A DNA stretch of 64,000 nucleotides from PALSA-1004 sp963804885 (GTDB lineage Bacteria; Pseudomonadota; Gammaproteobacteria; Burkholderiales; SG8-41), in NCBI GenBank assembly GCA_963804885.1, contig CAWDSF010000020.1:248001-312000 (forward strand), read 5' to 3'. A program made the position numbers and the translations under genes. Positions 1-7,686 of the stretch are shown here, piece by piece. How positions within the stretch are numbered: the stretch's first letter is position 1; every line of letters starts with the position of its first letter. A model generated the notes under the pieces. It did no database searches, was not told the origin of the DNA, and worked only from the letters and a program-made list of their open reading frames with translations.

Positions 1-1518
1 GACGAAATCGAAGCCCTGGCCGCGCGCGAGCGGCTCGATTTTCAGAAAGACTTCGCCGAACTGGCCGGCGCCGCCGCTTTGCTTCTTGTGGCGGTGATGG
101 CCTTCGGCGCGCGCCGCGACCGTTTCGCGGTAAGGGATGCGCGGCGGCTTGGTCACGACTTCGACGCGGTACTGCTGCTGCATCTTGTCGAGGATATAGC
201 GCATGTGCAGGTCGCCCAGGCCGCGGATCACCGTTTCGCTGCCGCTGTGATCGATGCGGAAGCACGGGTCTTCGGCGGCGAGCTTGTGCAGCACTTCGGA
301 GAGCCGCTGCTCGTCGCCGCGGCGCTTCAATTCGAGTGCCAACGCATGCATGGGCACCGGATATTGCATCGGCTTCAAGTGGATGTGGTCCTCGTCGTGC
401 GAGTCGTGCAGCACGGCATCCAGCGTGATTTCGTCGACCTTGGTGACGGCCGCGATGTCGCCGGGCACGCACGCATCGGTTTCGACGTGCTCTTTGCCCT
501 TCAGCATGAACAAGTGGCCGACCTTGAACGGCTTGCGACCGTCGCCGATAAAGAGCTGGGAATCGCGCCGGATCGTGCCCTGGAACACGCGGAACGCCGC
601 CAGCTTGCCGACGAACGGGTCGACCACGATTTTGAAGACGTGCGCGAGCACGTGCTTGTTGGGGTCCGGCTCGGCGCGGATTTCAGTGGCGTCCGCGCCC
701 GTTCCTTTGTAAAACGGCGGCGGGTTGCCTTCCTCGGGGTTCGGCATCAGGCGCGCGAAAATGTCGAGCAGCTCTTTCACGCCCGCGCCGGTGCGCCCTG
801 AAGTGAAACACACCGGCACCAGGTGCCCGTCGCGCAGCGCCTGTTCGAACGGCGCATGCAGCTGCTCGGCTTTTACATCGCCCTGCTCGAGGTAGGTTTC
901 CATCAGTTTTTCGTCGACTTCGACGACTTGCTCGACCAGCGCGCGGTGGGCGTCGGCGACGGACGAGAAATCCGCGTCGCCCGCCGGGTTGAAAAAGCAA
1001 TCGACCACCTGTTTGCCGTTTGCCGCCGGCAGGTTGATCGGCAGGCATTCCTTGCCGAACGCGGCCTGGATGTCGGCGAGCAGCGCCGGCAGGTCGACGT
1101 TCTCCGCGTCGATCTTGTTGATGATGATGAGGCGGCACAGCCCGCGCTCGCGCGCCCACTGCATCATGCGCTGCGTGACCATCTCGATGCCGTTTTGCGC
1201 GTTGATCACGACGGCCGCCGTCTCGACCGCCGCCAGCGCGTTCAGCGACTGGCCGAGGAAATCCGGATAGCCGGGCGTGTCGATCAGGTGGATGTGGCTA
1301 TCGCTGTGCGAGAAATTAACGAGCGCGCTCGCCAGCGAATGCTTGAATTCTTTTTCGAGCGGGTCGAAGTCGCAGACCGACGTGCCTTTATCGACGCTGC
1401 CGGCCGCGGGTATCGCGCCCGCCTTGTGCAACAAAGCTTCCGTCAACGTGGTTTTGCCTGCCGCGCCGTGTCCGACCAGAGCAATCGCGCGTATTGCCTG
1501 CGTTGCGTGCTTCGCCAT
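1..1518 (-). CDS. Elongation factor G-like GTPase (EF-G paralogue), 3' end cut by window edge
   Basis: The frame is open from an ATG at 1518 to the window edge (506 codons), so the C-terminus is missing. It begins MAKHATQAIRAIALVGHGAAGKTTL, giving a P-loop (GHGAAGKT). A G3 motif DTPGYPDF and a G4 motif NKID follow, then translation-factor domain II and the start of the EF-G C-terminal domains. A GGAGAG ribosome-binding site precedes the ATG. The family binds GTP and acts on the ribosome in the cytoplasm. The G3 motif has Tyr where canonical EF-G has the catalytic His of DTPGH, so this is the divergent EF-G-like (FusA2-type) paralogue rather than the housekeeping fusA. Its exact role is unknown. 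It is transcribed away from the sigma-factor unit at 1689. Confidence 0.88.
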   Translation of the reverse strand, partial: MAKHATQAIRAIALVGHGAAGKTTLTEALLHKAGAIPAAGSVDKGTSVCDFDPLEKEFKHSLASALVNFSHSDSHIHLIDTPGYPDFLGQSLNALAAVETAAVVINAQNGIEMVTQRMMQWARERGLCRLIIINKIDAENVDLPALLADIQAAFGKECLPINLPAANGKQVVDCFFNPAGDADFSSVADAHRALVEQVVEVDEKLMETYLEQGDVKAEQLHAPFEQALRDGHLVPVCFTSGRTGAGVKELLDIFARLMPNPEEGNPPPFYKGTGADATEIRAEPDPNKHVLAHVFKIVVDPFVGKLAAFRVFQGTIRRDSQLFIGDGRKPFKVGHLFMLKGKEHVETDACVPGDIAAVTKVDEITLDAVLHDSHDEDHIHLKPMQYPVPMHALALELKRRGDEQRLSEVLHKLAAEDPCFRIDHSGSETVIRGLGDLHMRYILDKMQQQYRVEVVTKPPRIPYRETVAARAEGHHRHKKQSGGAGQFGEVFLKIEPLARGQGFDFV

Positions 1519-1688
1519 GTTTTGCTCTCCACCGGGGCGTGCGGCTTTTTAGTATAGAGAGGCGATTTAGGGGCGACAAGACAGACAACGCCTGATATTG
1601 ACCTGCCGCAACCGCGGTTAACCCCGTTTCGGAACTCCCCCCGTTTATAGCGATGACTGGGTTTGAAATTCATACAAAGGAGAAAACC

Positions 1689-2501
1689 GTGAAAAAATCG
1701 CTAATTGCAGCTGTTCTTCTGGCAGGGCTAGCCGGTCCGGCCGCGGCGGTGGGCAACCTGGCTGACATCTCGGTCTACGACCGCGCCGAGAACCGCACGC
1801 TGCCCGTGTATTTCCACGAGGGGCGCTATTACGTCGCCGGCAAGCCCGGCAACGAATACCAGGTGAACATCCGCAACACCCAGCCGGGCGAGATTTTGAG
1901 CGTGATCGCCGTCGATGGCGTCAATGCCGTCTCGGGTGAGACTGCCAACTGGAGCCAGACCGGCTACGTATTGAGCCCCTATACGTCGTTCGGCGTCAAA
2001 GGGTGGCGCAAGAATCTGCAGCGGACCGCCGCGTTCTTTTTCACCGAACTCGAAAATTCGTACGCGGCGCGCACCGGACGGCCCGATCATGTGGGCGTCA
2101 TCGGCGTGGCGGTATTCCGCAAGCGCGCCGAACCGCCGGTGAGCATCAACCGCTTCAACGAACGCCGGCGTCAGGGCGCGGCCGACGATGCGCCGGCTGC
2201 TGAGATGCAGAACAGCGCGAAGGACGAGGCAGGGCAGGCCGGACGGTTGGAATCGGATGTTGCGCGCTCGGCGCCAGCGCCGGCAACCGAGCCGCGCAAG
2301 CTCGGCACCGGCCACGGCCAGAGCGAAACGTCGGTCGTGCGCTACACGAATTTCGAACGCGCTTCGAGCACTCCCGATGAAGTCATCACGATTTATTACG
2401 ACAGCTACCGCAATCTGGTCGCGCAGGGCGTGATCCGCGACCGCACGCGGCTCGCGCGTCCCCAGCCTTTTCCCGGCCAGTTCGTGCCCGATCCGCGCTG
2501 A
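1689..2501 (+). CDS. Exported protein of unknown function upstream of an ECF sigma factor
   Basis: I chose the GTG at 1689 because AAAGGAG lies a few bases upstream and translation from it gives a clean signal peptide (MKKSLIAAVLLAGLAGPAAA). An in-frame ATG at 1653 would put charged residues before that signal. The mature protein (~250 aa) has an N-terminal half rich in beta-type sequence (ISVYDRAENRTLPVYF, YYVAGKPGNEYQVNI) and a charged, low-complexity C-terminal third. I recognise no catalytic motif. It is followed after 73 bp by an ECF sigma factor and a membrane-anchored partner, which suggests an envelope protein sensed or controlled by that system. Function unassigned. Confidence 0.75.
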   Translation: MKKSLIAAVLLAGLAGPAAAVGNLADISVYDRAENRTLPVYFHEGRYYVAGKPGNEYQVNIRNTQPGEILSVIAVDGVNAVSGETANWSQTGYVLSPYTSFGVKGWRKNLQRTAAFFFTELENSYAARTGRPDHVGVIGVAVFRKRAEPPVSINRFNERRRQGAADDAPAAEMQNSAKDEAGQAGRLESDVARSAPAPATEPRKLGTGHGQSETSVVRYTNFERASSTPDEVITIYYDSYRNLVAQGVIRDRTRLARPQPFPGQFVPDPR

Positions 2502-2574
2502 CGTCGGCGGCAGGCAGCCCGTCCGTGCGGCGGGTTGCCCAAGTGGGGCGGGTTGCGCATACTGGCAACCCGTT

Positions 2575-3174
2575 ATGGCGCCGAATCCGACTACGAGCGA
2601 CGAGGAGTTGATGGAGCGCTACCGCGACGGCGATGCCGCCGCGTTCGACGTCCTCTACGGGCGCCACAAGGGCGGCGTGTTTCGTTACCTGGCGCGGCAG
2701 TGCGGGAATCACGGCGTCGCCGAAGAATTGTTTCAGGAAGTCTGGATGAACGTGATCCGCGCCCGCGCCAGCTATTCGGTGCAGGCCAAATTCACGACGT
2801 ATTTATACCGGGTCGCGCACAACCGGTTGATCGATCATTACCGTGCGCAGCCCGGCGGCGTGCTCGCGTCGTTCGATGCCGAAGACGGACCATCGCTCGA
2901 CAACGTCGCCGCAGCGCGCGGCGCCGATCCGGCGGTGAGCGCCGACGCCCGGCAACAGGCCGGGCGCCTGCTCGAGCTGATCGACGAATTGCCGGCGGTG
3001 CAGCGGGAAGCGTTCCTGCTGCAGCAGGAGTCCGATATGAGCATCGAAGAAATCGCGCAGGCGACCGGGGTCAGCCGGGAAACCGCAAAAAGCCGGCTGC
3101 GCTACGCGATCGCAAAGTTGCGGGAAGGCATGCAGCACCAGGACCGAGAATATGAGCGAACGACCGGACAATGA
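2575..3174 (+). CDS. ECF-type RNA polymerase sigma factor (sigma-70 family, RpoE-like)
   Basis: A 199-aa two-domain sigma factor. Region 2 spans about residues 12-80 (ELMERYRDGDAAAFDVLY, then FQEVWMNVIRAR and FTTYLYRVAHNRLIDHYR). Region 4 lies near residues 140-185 and has a helix-turn-helix (MSIEEIAQATGVSRETAKSR). It directs RNA polymerase to a specific promoter set, typically for envelope or oxidative stress. The 3' end overlaps the next gene by 23 bp, the usual arrangement for a sigma factor and its membrane-bound regulator. The start at 2575 fits the N-terminus of the family, although no strong ribosome-binding site is visible. Its target promoters cannot be read from the window. Confidence 0.93.
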   Translation: MAPNPTTSDEELMERYRDGDAAAFDVLYGRHKGGVFRYLARQCGNHGVAEELFQEVWMNVIRARASYSVQAKFTTYLYRVAHNRLIDHYRAQPGGVLASFDAEDGPSLDNVAAARGADPAVSADARQQAGRLLELIDELPAVQREAFLLQQESDMSIEEIAQATGVSRETAKSRLRYAIAKLREGMQHQDREYERTTGQ

Positions 3175-4402
3175 CGGCACGCGCGACGCGCAGCTGACTG
3201 CGGCTTACCGCGCGGCGGCGCAGGATATGCCGCCGCCCGCGCTCGACGCGGCGATTCTCGCGGCGGCGCGCCGCGAGGTCGGCGCGCGGCCGCGGCCTGC
3301 CGGCTTTTCATTTCGCGCCTGGCGCGGCCCACTATCGGTAGCCGCCGTCGTCGTGCTGAGCGTGAGCCTTGTGATGTTGATGCGCGAAGAGGCGCCCGAA
3401 CTGGTCGCGCCGCCGCGCGCGGACGATCCGGCCGCGAATGCGAAGCTCGCAGCACCGGCCGAGGCCGATAGCAACGAGGTGCCGCGCGAGCGCAGGAGCC
3501 TTTCCGAAGAGCACACGCCTAAGAGCCTCGGACTGAAGCCATCGCATTCGATGCCGCAGACGGGGCTGCGGCCACCCGATTTCAGGGAACACGCTGCGCC
3601 GGCGTCCAAAGACAAAGCGGCGGGCCGCCTCGAAGCTGACGCGGGCGCGGCGGCCGCATACGCCAAGCGCCGGGACGCGGCTACTGAGAGCGTTGACGCT
3701 CGCGCGAAGAAAAACATCGCCGCGGCACCCGAACCGCAGCGCCAGGCAGCCAAGACCGACACGGTCGGCGGATTCACGCAGGCGCCGCCACCGCCGGCGC
3801 CGCGCGCGGCCGAAGCGCCCGCGCAGAAACCTGCACCCGAGATAGGCAACGTTATGGGCAAAGTCCTCGACCGCGATCGCTCGGAAGCGGAAACCCGTGA
3901 GCGTACGCAATCGCGCGACGCGCCCGCGAAGCAGATGGCCGATGCGGTGCCGACCGAGGCCAAGCCGGCGCCGCCACCTGCAGCCAAGCCACCCGTGTCG
4001 CCGTCGCCTGAGGTCAGGTCAGCGCCGCCAGCGCAGCAGCCATTCCCCAATTCCGCACCTGCACAGTTGTCGCAGACCCAGCCGACACCGCCACCGTCAA
4101 TGGCGCAGCCCGCGCCCAAGCCGGCGCCTAGGCCCGAGGCAAAGCCGGCCTACGCGCCGCCGCCGGCAGTGCAGCCGATGGCAAAGCCCGAGTTGCGAGA
4201 GAACGCGCCAGCCGCTGCGGCCGACAGTCTCAGCAAACTCGAACGCACGGCCGACCTCACGCCTGACAAGTGGCTGGAACGCATCGAAGAGCTACGCAAG
4301 CAGGGCAAGCTCGAAGAGGCCAGGGCGAGCCTGGCCGAATTCAGGAAACGCTACCCCGACTACCGGCTTCCCGACGCCCTGCGCAACGGAATCAGGGAGT
4401 GA
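3152..4402 (+). CDS. Pro/Ala-rich single-pass membrane protein, candidate anti-sigma factor
   Basis: 416 aa. An N-terminal cytoplasmic segment of about 60 residues carries a helical stretch (LDAAILAAARREVGAR). One transmembrane helix follows (LSVAAVVVLSVSLVMLM, around residues 66-83). A long region very rich in Pro, Ala and Lys (about residues 90-360) leads to a short conserved-looking helical C-terminus (WLERIEELRKQGKLEEARASL). The cytoplasmic head, single helix and periplasmic tail, together with the 23-bp overlap with the ECF sigma gene, suggest an anti-sigma or sensor role. No zinc-binding anti-sigma motif (HxxxCxxC) is present, so this is inferred from context. The Pro/Ala tract could span the periplasm. 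The stop overlaps the next ATG (TGATG). Confidence 0.72.
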   Translation: MSERPDNDGTRDAQLTAAYRAAAQDMPPPALDAAILAAARREVGARPRPAGFSFRAWRGPLSVAAVVVLSVSLVMLMREEAPELVAPPRADDPAANAKLAAPAEADSNEVPRERRSLSEEHTPKSLGLKPSHSMPQTGLRPPDFREHAAPASKDKAAGRLEADAGAAAAYAKRRDAATESVDARAKKNIAAAPEPQRQAAKTDTVGGFTQAPPPPAPRAAEAPAQKPAPEIGNVMGKVLDRDRSEAETRERTQSRDAPAKQMADAVPTEAKPAPPPAAKPPVSPSPEVRSAPPAQQPFPNSAPAQLSQTQPTPPPSMAQPAPKPAPRPEAKPAYAPPPAVQPMAKPELRENAPAAAADSLSKLERTADLTPDKWLERIEELRKQGKLEEARASLAEFRKRYPDYRLPDALRNGIRE

Positions 4403-4593
4403 TGCCCGAGCACGATCCGCCACCGGTGCCGCCCACCGAGCCTGAACCCGGTGCGTGTTGTCAGAGCGGCTGTGACCCCTGTGTCTACGATTTATATTGG
4501 CAGGCCGTCGACCGCTACGAACAGGCCTTGGCCGCATGGCAGGCCCGCCATGGCACTTCCACGCTACCGCCGCCGCCTGCTGATGCGTCTTAA
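4402..4593 (+). CDS. Small oxidoreductase-like domain protein
   Basis: 63 aa, starting at an ATG that overlaps the stop of the preceding gene, so it is translationally coupled to the sigma-factor unit. The core is ACCQSGCDPCVYDLYW, a Cys-rich motif (CC..GC..CVYD.Y) typical of the short 'oxidoreductase-like' N-terminal domain family. That family is found alone in bacteria and fused to larger proteins in eukaryotes. The Cys pattern could bind metal or take part in disulfide chemistry, but no activity is established. It is the last gene of the four-gene unit that begins at 1689. Confidence 0.72.
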   Translation: MPEHDPPPVPPTEPEPGACCQSGCDPCVYDLYWQAVDRYEQALAAWQARHGTSTLPPPPADAS

Positions 4594-5002
4594 GCTCATG
4601 AAATAATGATATTATTTAGTCCGTAACAGTGGGTCCGGGCGCGAACCTTACTCGTCGCTCGCGGTCGAACACCGGACTGTCGTACATGCACCGCACCAAA
4701 CGCAGGTCGAAGAGGTAGGGCCGGATTTGACAGGTCCCTGTAATTCCATATAATGCCGCCTCCTGTTGCGTCGCAACGCGATCATTCCGGGGGCGAAATC
4801 GGGCCCCAAAACACCCCAAAATTCCTGTTGCTAATCGTTGGGGCAACCACTAGAATTGCGAAAATTTTTTCCTAAAACCACAAGCTATGGTGGTTTTTGA
4901 GTTTTACTCGGAAGTGGCACTTTAGGAGCGCCGTTACCCTAGCAAGGTAGCATTCGGCCGGCGGTAGTCTGACCGGCGATTTACGAAAGGAGGTTTTGCG
5001 TC
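4594..5002. other. 409-bp intergenic region with small inverted repeats
   Basis: No convincing gene. It is AT-richer than its surroundings. A short perfect inverted repeat (AAATAAT, 3-nt spacer, ATTATTT; 4601-4617) could be an operator. A weak terminator-like hairpin lies at 4874-4897. The last 90 bases before the transglycosylase contain several short pairable segments (GGC...GCC, TACC...GGTA, CCGG...CCGG) and end in a strong AAGGAGG ribosome-binding site. The leader may therefore be structured, but I could not match it to any riboswitch class. Confidence 0.5.
4874..4897 (+). terminator. Weak terminator-like hairpin
   Basis: AAAACCAC (4874-4881) pairs with GTGGTTTT (4890-4897) across an 8-nt loop and is followed by a short T-rich stretch. 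The stem has only four G-C pairs, so it is weak. It could end transcription of the sigma-factor unit before the transglycosylase gene. Confidence 0.35.
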
Positions 5003-5752
5003 ATGGCAAAATCACACCCCGCACAGCTCGACGAACAAGCCGCGCCGCAATTGCCCGACTGGGCGCGCAACACGATGGCCAGCTTCACCCTGCTGACCTG
5101 CCTCGTTTCCCTTAACGTGATCCTGCACAACCAGCATGGCGTGCGCGTTGTCGGCGCCGTCGCCAACGGCGTAGCGGCGCTGGATCTTGCGCAATTGCTG
5201 GCCGATGCGCCACCGAAACCTGTGGTGGCGGAAGGACCTCACGCCGGAAAATACCGCGCGGTGGGCGACTATCTGGCGCGGCGCTATCGCGTCTCTTCCG
5301 AAATGACGGCCAACGTGGTCGCGAAAGCGCATGTGATCGGCGCCGAGCTGAAGCTGGACCCGCTGCTGATCCTCGCCGTAATTGCCGTCGAATCGCGGTT
5401 CAATCCGCTGGCCGAAAGCATCATGGGGGCCAAGGGTTTGATGCAGGTCATTCCGCGCTATCACAGCGACAAGTTTGACCCGCTCGGCGGCGAGAAAGTC
5501 GCTTTCGATCCACAGGCCAACATCGCCGTGGGCGCGCGGATATTGAAAGACTACCTGCGGCGCACCGGCGATCTCGCGGACGCTCTCCAGCTCTATGTCG
5601 GGGCCAGTTCCGAGGAAACCGAAAACGGCTACTCCGGCAAGGTGATGGCCGAGCGCGACCGGCTGGGCCAGGTCTTGCGCCAGTTCGAGAGCCAGAACCG
5701 GCGCACCGCGCAGCATCAGCCGGCGTCAAGCACGCTCGGCGCCTCGATTTGA
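5003..5752 (+). CDS. Membrane-anchored lytic transglycosylase (SLT domain)
   Basis: 249 aa. A hydrophobic N-terminal segment (about residues 26-45) acts as an anchor or uncleaved signal. From about residue 95 there is an SLT lysozyme-like domain: AVIAVESRFNPLA contains the catalytic Glu of the ES motif, and GAKGLMQVIP is the second signature. The enzyme family cleaves the glycan strands of peptidoglycan, forming 1,6-anhydro ends, in the periplasm. An AAGGAGG site lies about 10 nt before the ATG. The C-terminal ~25 residues are polar and probably disordered. It stands alone, facing a convergent thioesterase gene. Confidence 0.9.
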   Translation: MAKSHPAQLDEQAAPQLPDWARNTMASFTLLTCLVSLNVILHNQHGVRVVGAVANGVAALDLAQLLADAPPKPVVAEGPHAGKYRAVGDYLARRYRVSSEMTANVVAKAHVIGAELKLDPLLILAVIAVESRFNPLAESIMGAKGLMQVIPRYHSDKFDPLGGEKVAFDPQANIAVGARILKDYLRRTGDLADALQLYVGASSEETENGYSGKVMAERDRLGQVLRQFESQNRRTAQHQPASSTLGASI

Positions 5753-5771
5753 TCCGGGCCACCCGCCCGCT

Positions 5772-6203
5772 TTAGCCCGGCGCGCCGCCTTGTCGCGGCG
5801 GGATCGAGTAGGTGCAAGTCACATGGGCGACCGGCTCGGTCTCGCCTTCTGAATAGAGCGTTACCTCCCCGACAGCCAGGCGCTTGCCGACTTTGAGCAG
5901 CTTGGCGTCGGCATGCACGTCCTTCTGCGCCGGCTTGCGCAGGAAATTGATGTTGAGGCTGGTCGTCACCGCCAGCGGCACCAGGCCGATTTCACCGAGC
6001 AAGGCCGCGTACATCGCCACGTCGGCGAGCGCCATCAGCGTGGGGCCCGACACGGTATCGCCGGGACGCAAGTGTTTTTTCGCGACCTTGAAGCGGGCGC
6101 GCGCCGCTTTGCCCCCGACTTCCTCGATCTGCACGTGGCCGTCGTGGTCGAGCTGATACTCGCGCAGCAGAGCTTGCACCTGTTGAGGAGTGATTTTTAT
6201 CAT
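5772..6203 (-). CDS. PaaI-type hotdog-fold thioesterase
   Basis: 143 aa with the single hotdog domain of the PaaI/YbgC superfamily: GDTVSGPTLMALADVAMYAAL carries the conserved helix, followed by the strand AVTTSLNINFLRKP. Such enzymes hydrolyse acyl-CoA thioesters, often aromatic or short-chain ones, in the cytoplasm. The length matches the family. It is convergent with the transglycosylase gene (20 bp apart) and divergent from the PhaM-like gene. The substrate cannot be inferred. Confidence 0.85.
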   Translation of the reverse strand: MIKITPQQVQALLREYQLDHDGHVQIEEVGGKAARARFKVAKKHLRPGDTVSGPTLMALADVAMYAALLGEIGLVPLAVTTSLNINFLRKPAQKDVHADAKLLKVGKRLAVGEVTLYSEGETEPVAHVTCTYSIPPRQGGAPG

Positions 6204-6305
6204 CGCGTTGTGGGGACCTGGCGCTCGATCGCACTGGACTGACTGACCGATGCGCGAGGGGCGCTGTGATAGAGTGACCCTGTCAAATTCCGACAGGAGG
6301 CCGTC

Positions 6306-6593
6306 ATGGCCGAACAGGAAGTCCCCAAAGACTGGTTCGAATTCATGCAGAAAATGTGGAATCCCGCGTCGTTTCCGATGCCGGGCATGATAACGCCTAC
6401 GGTCAACCTCGAGGAAATCGACAAGAAAATCTTCGAGCTCAAAGCCGTCGAGAACTGGCTGACGATGAGCACCGGCTTCGTGCAGATGACGATCAAGACG
6501 CTGCAGCTGCAGAAGTCAGCGCTCGAAAGCCTGCAGGCGGCCGGCGCGGCTGCCGCGAAATCGATGAATCCGGAACCGCCGAAAAAGAAGTAG
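6306..6593 (+). CDS. phaM: PhaM-like polyhydroxyalkanoate granule-associated protein
   Basis: 95 aa. The block MITPTVNLEEIDKKI-FELKAVENWL followed by a helix (MTIKTLQLQKSALESLQAA) resembles the conserved core of PhaM proteins. PhaM binds PHB granules, activates PHA synthase and links granules to the nucleoid. The C-terminus is Lys/Pro-rich (PEPPKKK), as expected for the DNA-contacting tail, but shorter than in Cupriavidus PhaM. An AGGAGG site sits 6 nt before the ATG. A BktB-like thiolase occurs elsewhere in the window, consistent with PHA metabolism. The family call is from memory of the motif, so the gene symbol is tentative. Confidence 0.7.
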   Translation: MAEQEVPKDWFEFMQKMWNPASFPMPGMITPTVNLEEIDKKIFELKAVENWLTMSTGFVQMTIKTLQLQKSALESLQAAGAAAAKSMNPEPPKKK

Positions 6594-6614
6594 GCGGTTA
6601 ACCCTCACGCGGCC

Positions 6615-6742
6615 CTGCGGCCGCGACGCTGTCGCGGCCTACGCCGCAACCGTCGCCGGATCGAAAAACGGCTTGTCGCCTTTGATCTGCGTGCGATGCA
6701 TCAGCCGCCGCGACTCGGATCGAACGCGTCGCGCCGGTGCAT
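6615..6742 (-). repeat. Displaced copy of the 3' end of the adjacent dioxygenase gene
   Basis: 6615-6742 is a near-identical direct copy of 6756-6884, with a few substitutions and one missing G. The second copy contains the last ~34 codons, the stop and ~24 bp downstream of the dioxygenase gene that ends at 6780. The two are separated by 13 bp. Each copy carries a perfect 9-bp inverted repeat (GGCCGCGAC, 3-nt loop, GTCGCGGCC) at 6619-6639 and 6760-6780. This copy has no start and is not a gene. Confidence 0.9.
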
Positions 6743-6779
6743 TTATAAGTTGTGGCTGCGGCCGCGACTTTGTCGCGGC

Positions 6780-7673
6780 CTACGCCGCAACCGTCGCCGG
6801 ATCGAAAAACGGCTTGCCGCCTTTGATCTGCGTCCGATGCATCAGCCGCCGCGACTCGGGATCGAACGCGTCGCGCCGGTGCATAGCGCAACGGTTGTCC
6901 CATATGATCAAATCGCCGACTTTCCATTCCTGGTACCAGGCGAAGCGCTGCTGCGAAGCGTGCGCCCATAGTTTATCGAGCAGCTCCTCGCTCTCGGCCA
7001 GCGGCAGGCCGATGATGTAAGCGTTGCGCCGGCGGCCGAGGTACAGCGCGTTGCGCCGGGTTGCGGGATGGGTGCGGATCAGCGGGTGTATTGCGCCCGG
7101 CGCCTCGCGCGGGTCGGTGATGTCCTTGAAGCCTTTGCGCAGCTCGCCCGCGCTGTTGCGGCTCGAGTCGTGGCGGCATTGCAGCGGCACGATCGCGCGC
7201 TTCAAGTCGGCGGGCAGCGTGTCGTAGGCTTCGTACATGTTCGAGAAGCCGGTGTTGCCGCCGGACGGCGGAACCTCGATTGCGTAGAGCAGGCTGCCGA
7301 TCGGCGTCAATTCGTTGTACGACATGTCCGTGTGCCACTCCGCCTCGTAGTGGCCGAGGTTGCCGATCGGCTTGCCGTCGACCTTGATGTTGGACATCAC
7401 GGTGATTTCGGGATAAGGGTCTTCGGCCGCGTCGCCCTTGGCGTGGATGGGCGCCTTGTCGAGCTCACCGAACCGGCGGGCGAAGGCAAGGAACCGCGGG
7501 TCGTCCAGATGCTGACCGCGAAACCTGAGTACCAAGTGCTGATGCCAGGCGTCCTCGATTGCTTTGAAGGTCGCCTGGTCGACCGGCTCGCAGAGATCGA
7601 CGCCGGTTACGTCGGCGCCCAGGCTGGCGCCGGTCGGCTTGACCGTGATGCGCGTAGTGGTTGGCAAATCCAT
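6780..7673 (-). CDS. TauD/TfdA-family Fe(II)/2-oxoglutarate dioxygenase
   Basis: 297 aa from the ATG at 7673, which has a GAAGGAG site; longer in-frame starts run into the upstream hydrolase gene and lack homology. The iron-binding facial triad is visible: HTDMSY gives His and Asp, and the distal His lies in WDNRCAMHRRD. The downstream Arg (RRLMHRT) would bind 2-oxoglutarate. The family hydroxylates sulfonates, aryloxy-acids or similar substrates, releasing sulfite or a phenol; the substrate here is unknown. It lies 13 bp downstream of a fumarylacetoacetase-family gene, suggesting a small catabolic operon. Its 3' end is duplicated immediately downstream. Confidence 0.9.
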   Translation of the reverse strand: MDLPTTTRITVKPTGASLGADVTGVDLCEPVDQATFKAIEDAWHQHLVLRFRGQHLDDPRFLAFARRFGELDKAPIHAKGDAAEDPYPEITVMSNIKVDGKPIGNLGHYEAEWHTDMSYNELTPIGSLLYAIEVPPSGGNTGFSNMYEAYDTLPADLKRAIVPLQCRHDSSRNSAGELRKGFKDITDPREAPGAIHPLIRTHPATRRNALYLGRRRNAYIIGLPLAESEELLDKLWAHASQQRFAWYQEWKVGDLIIWDNRCAMHRRDAFDPESRRLMHRTQIKGGKPFFDPATVAA

Positions 7674-7686
7674 GGTTTTCTCCTTC

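Noticed and set aside
4900..5000. Cyclic-di-GMP riboswitch upstream of the transglycosylase
   Set aside because: The conserved GEMM core sequences are not present despite a superficially similar GGTAG segment.
6598..6969. Minus-strand ORF encoding an internal peptide repeat
   Set aside because: The repeated peptide comes only from the duplicated 3' end of the dioxygenase gene read out of frame.
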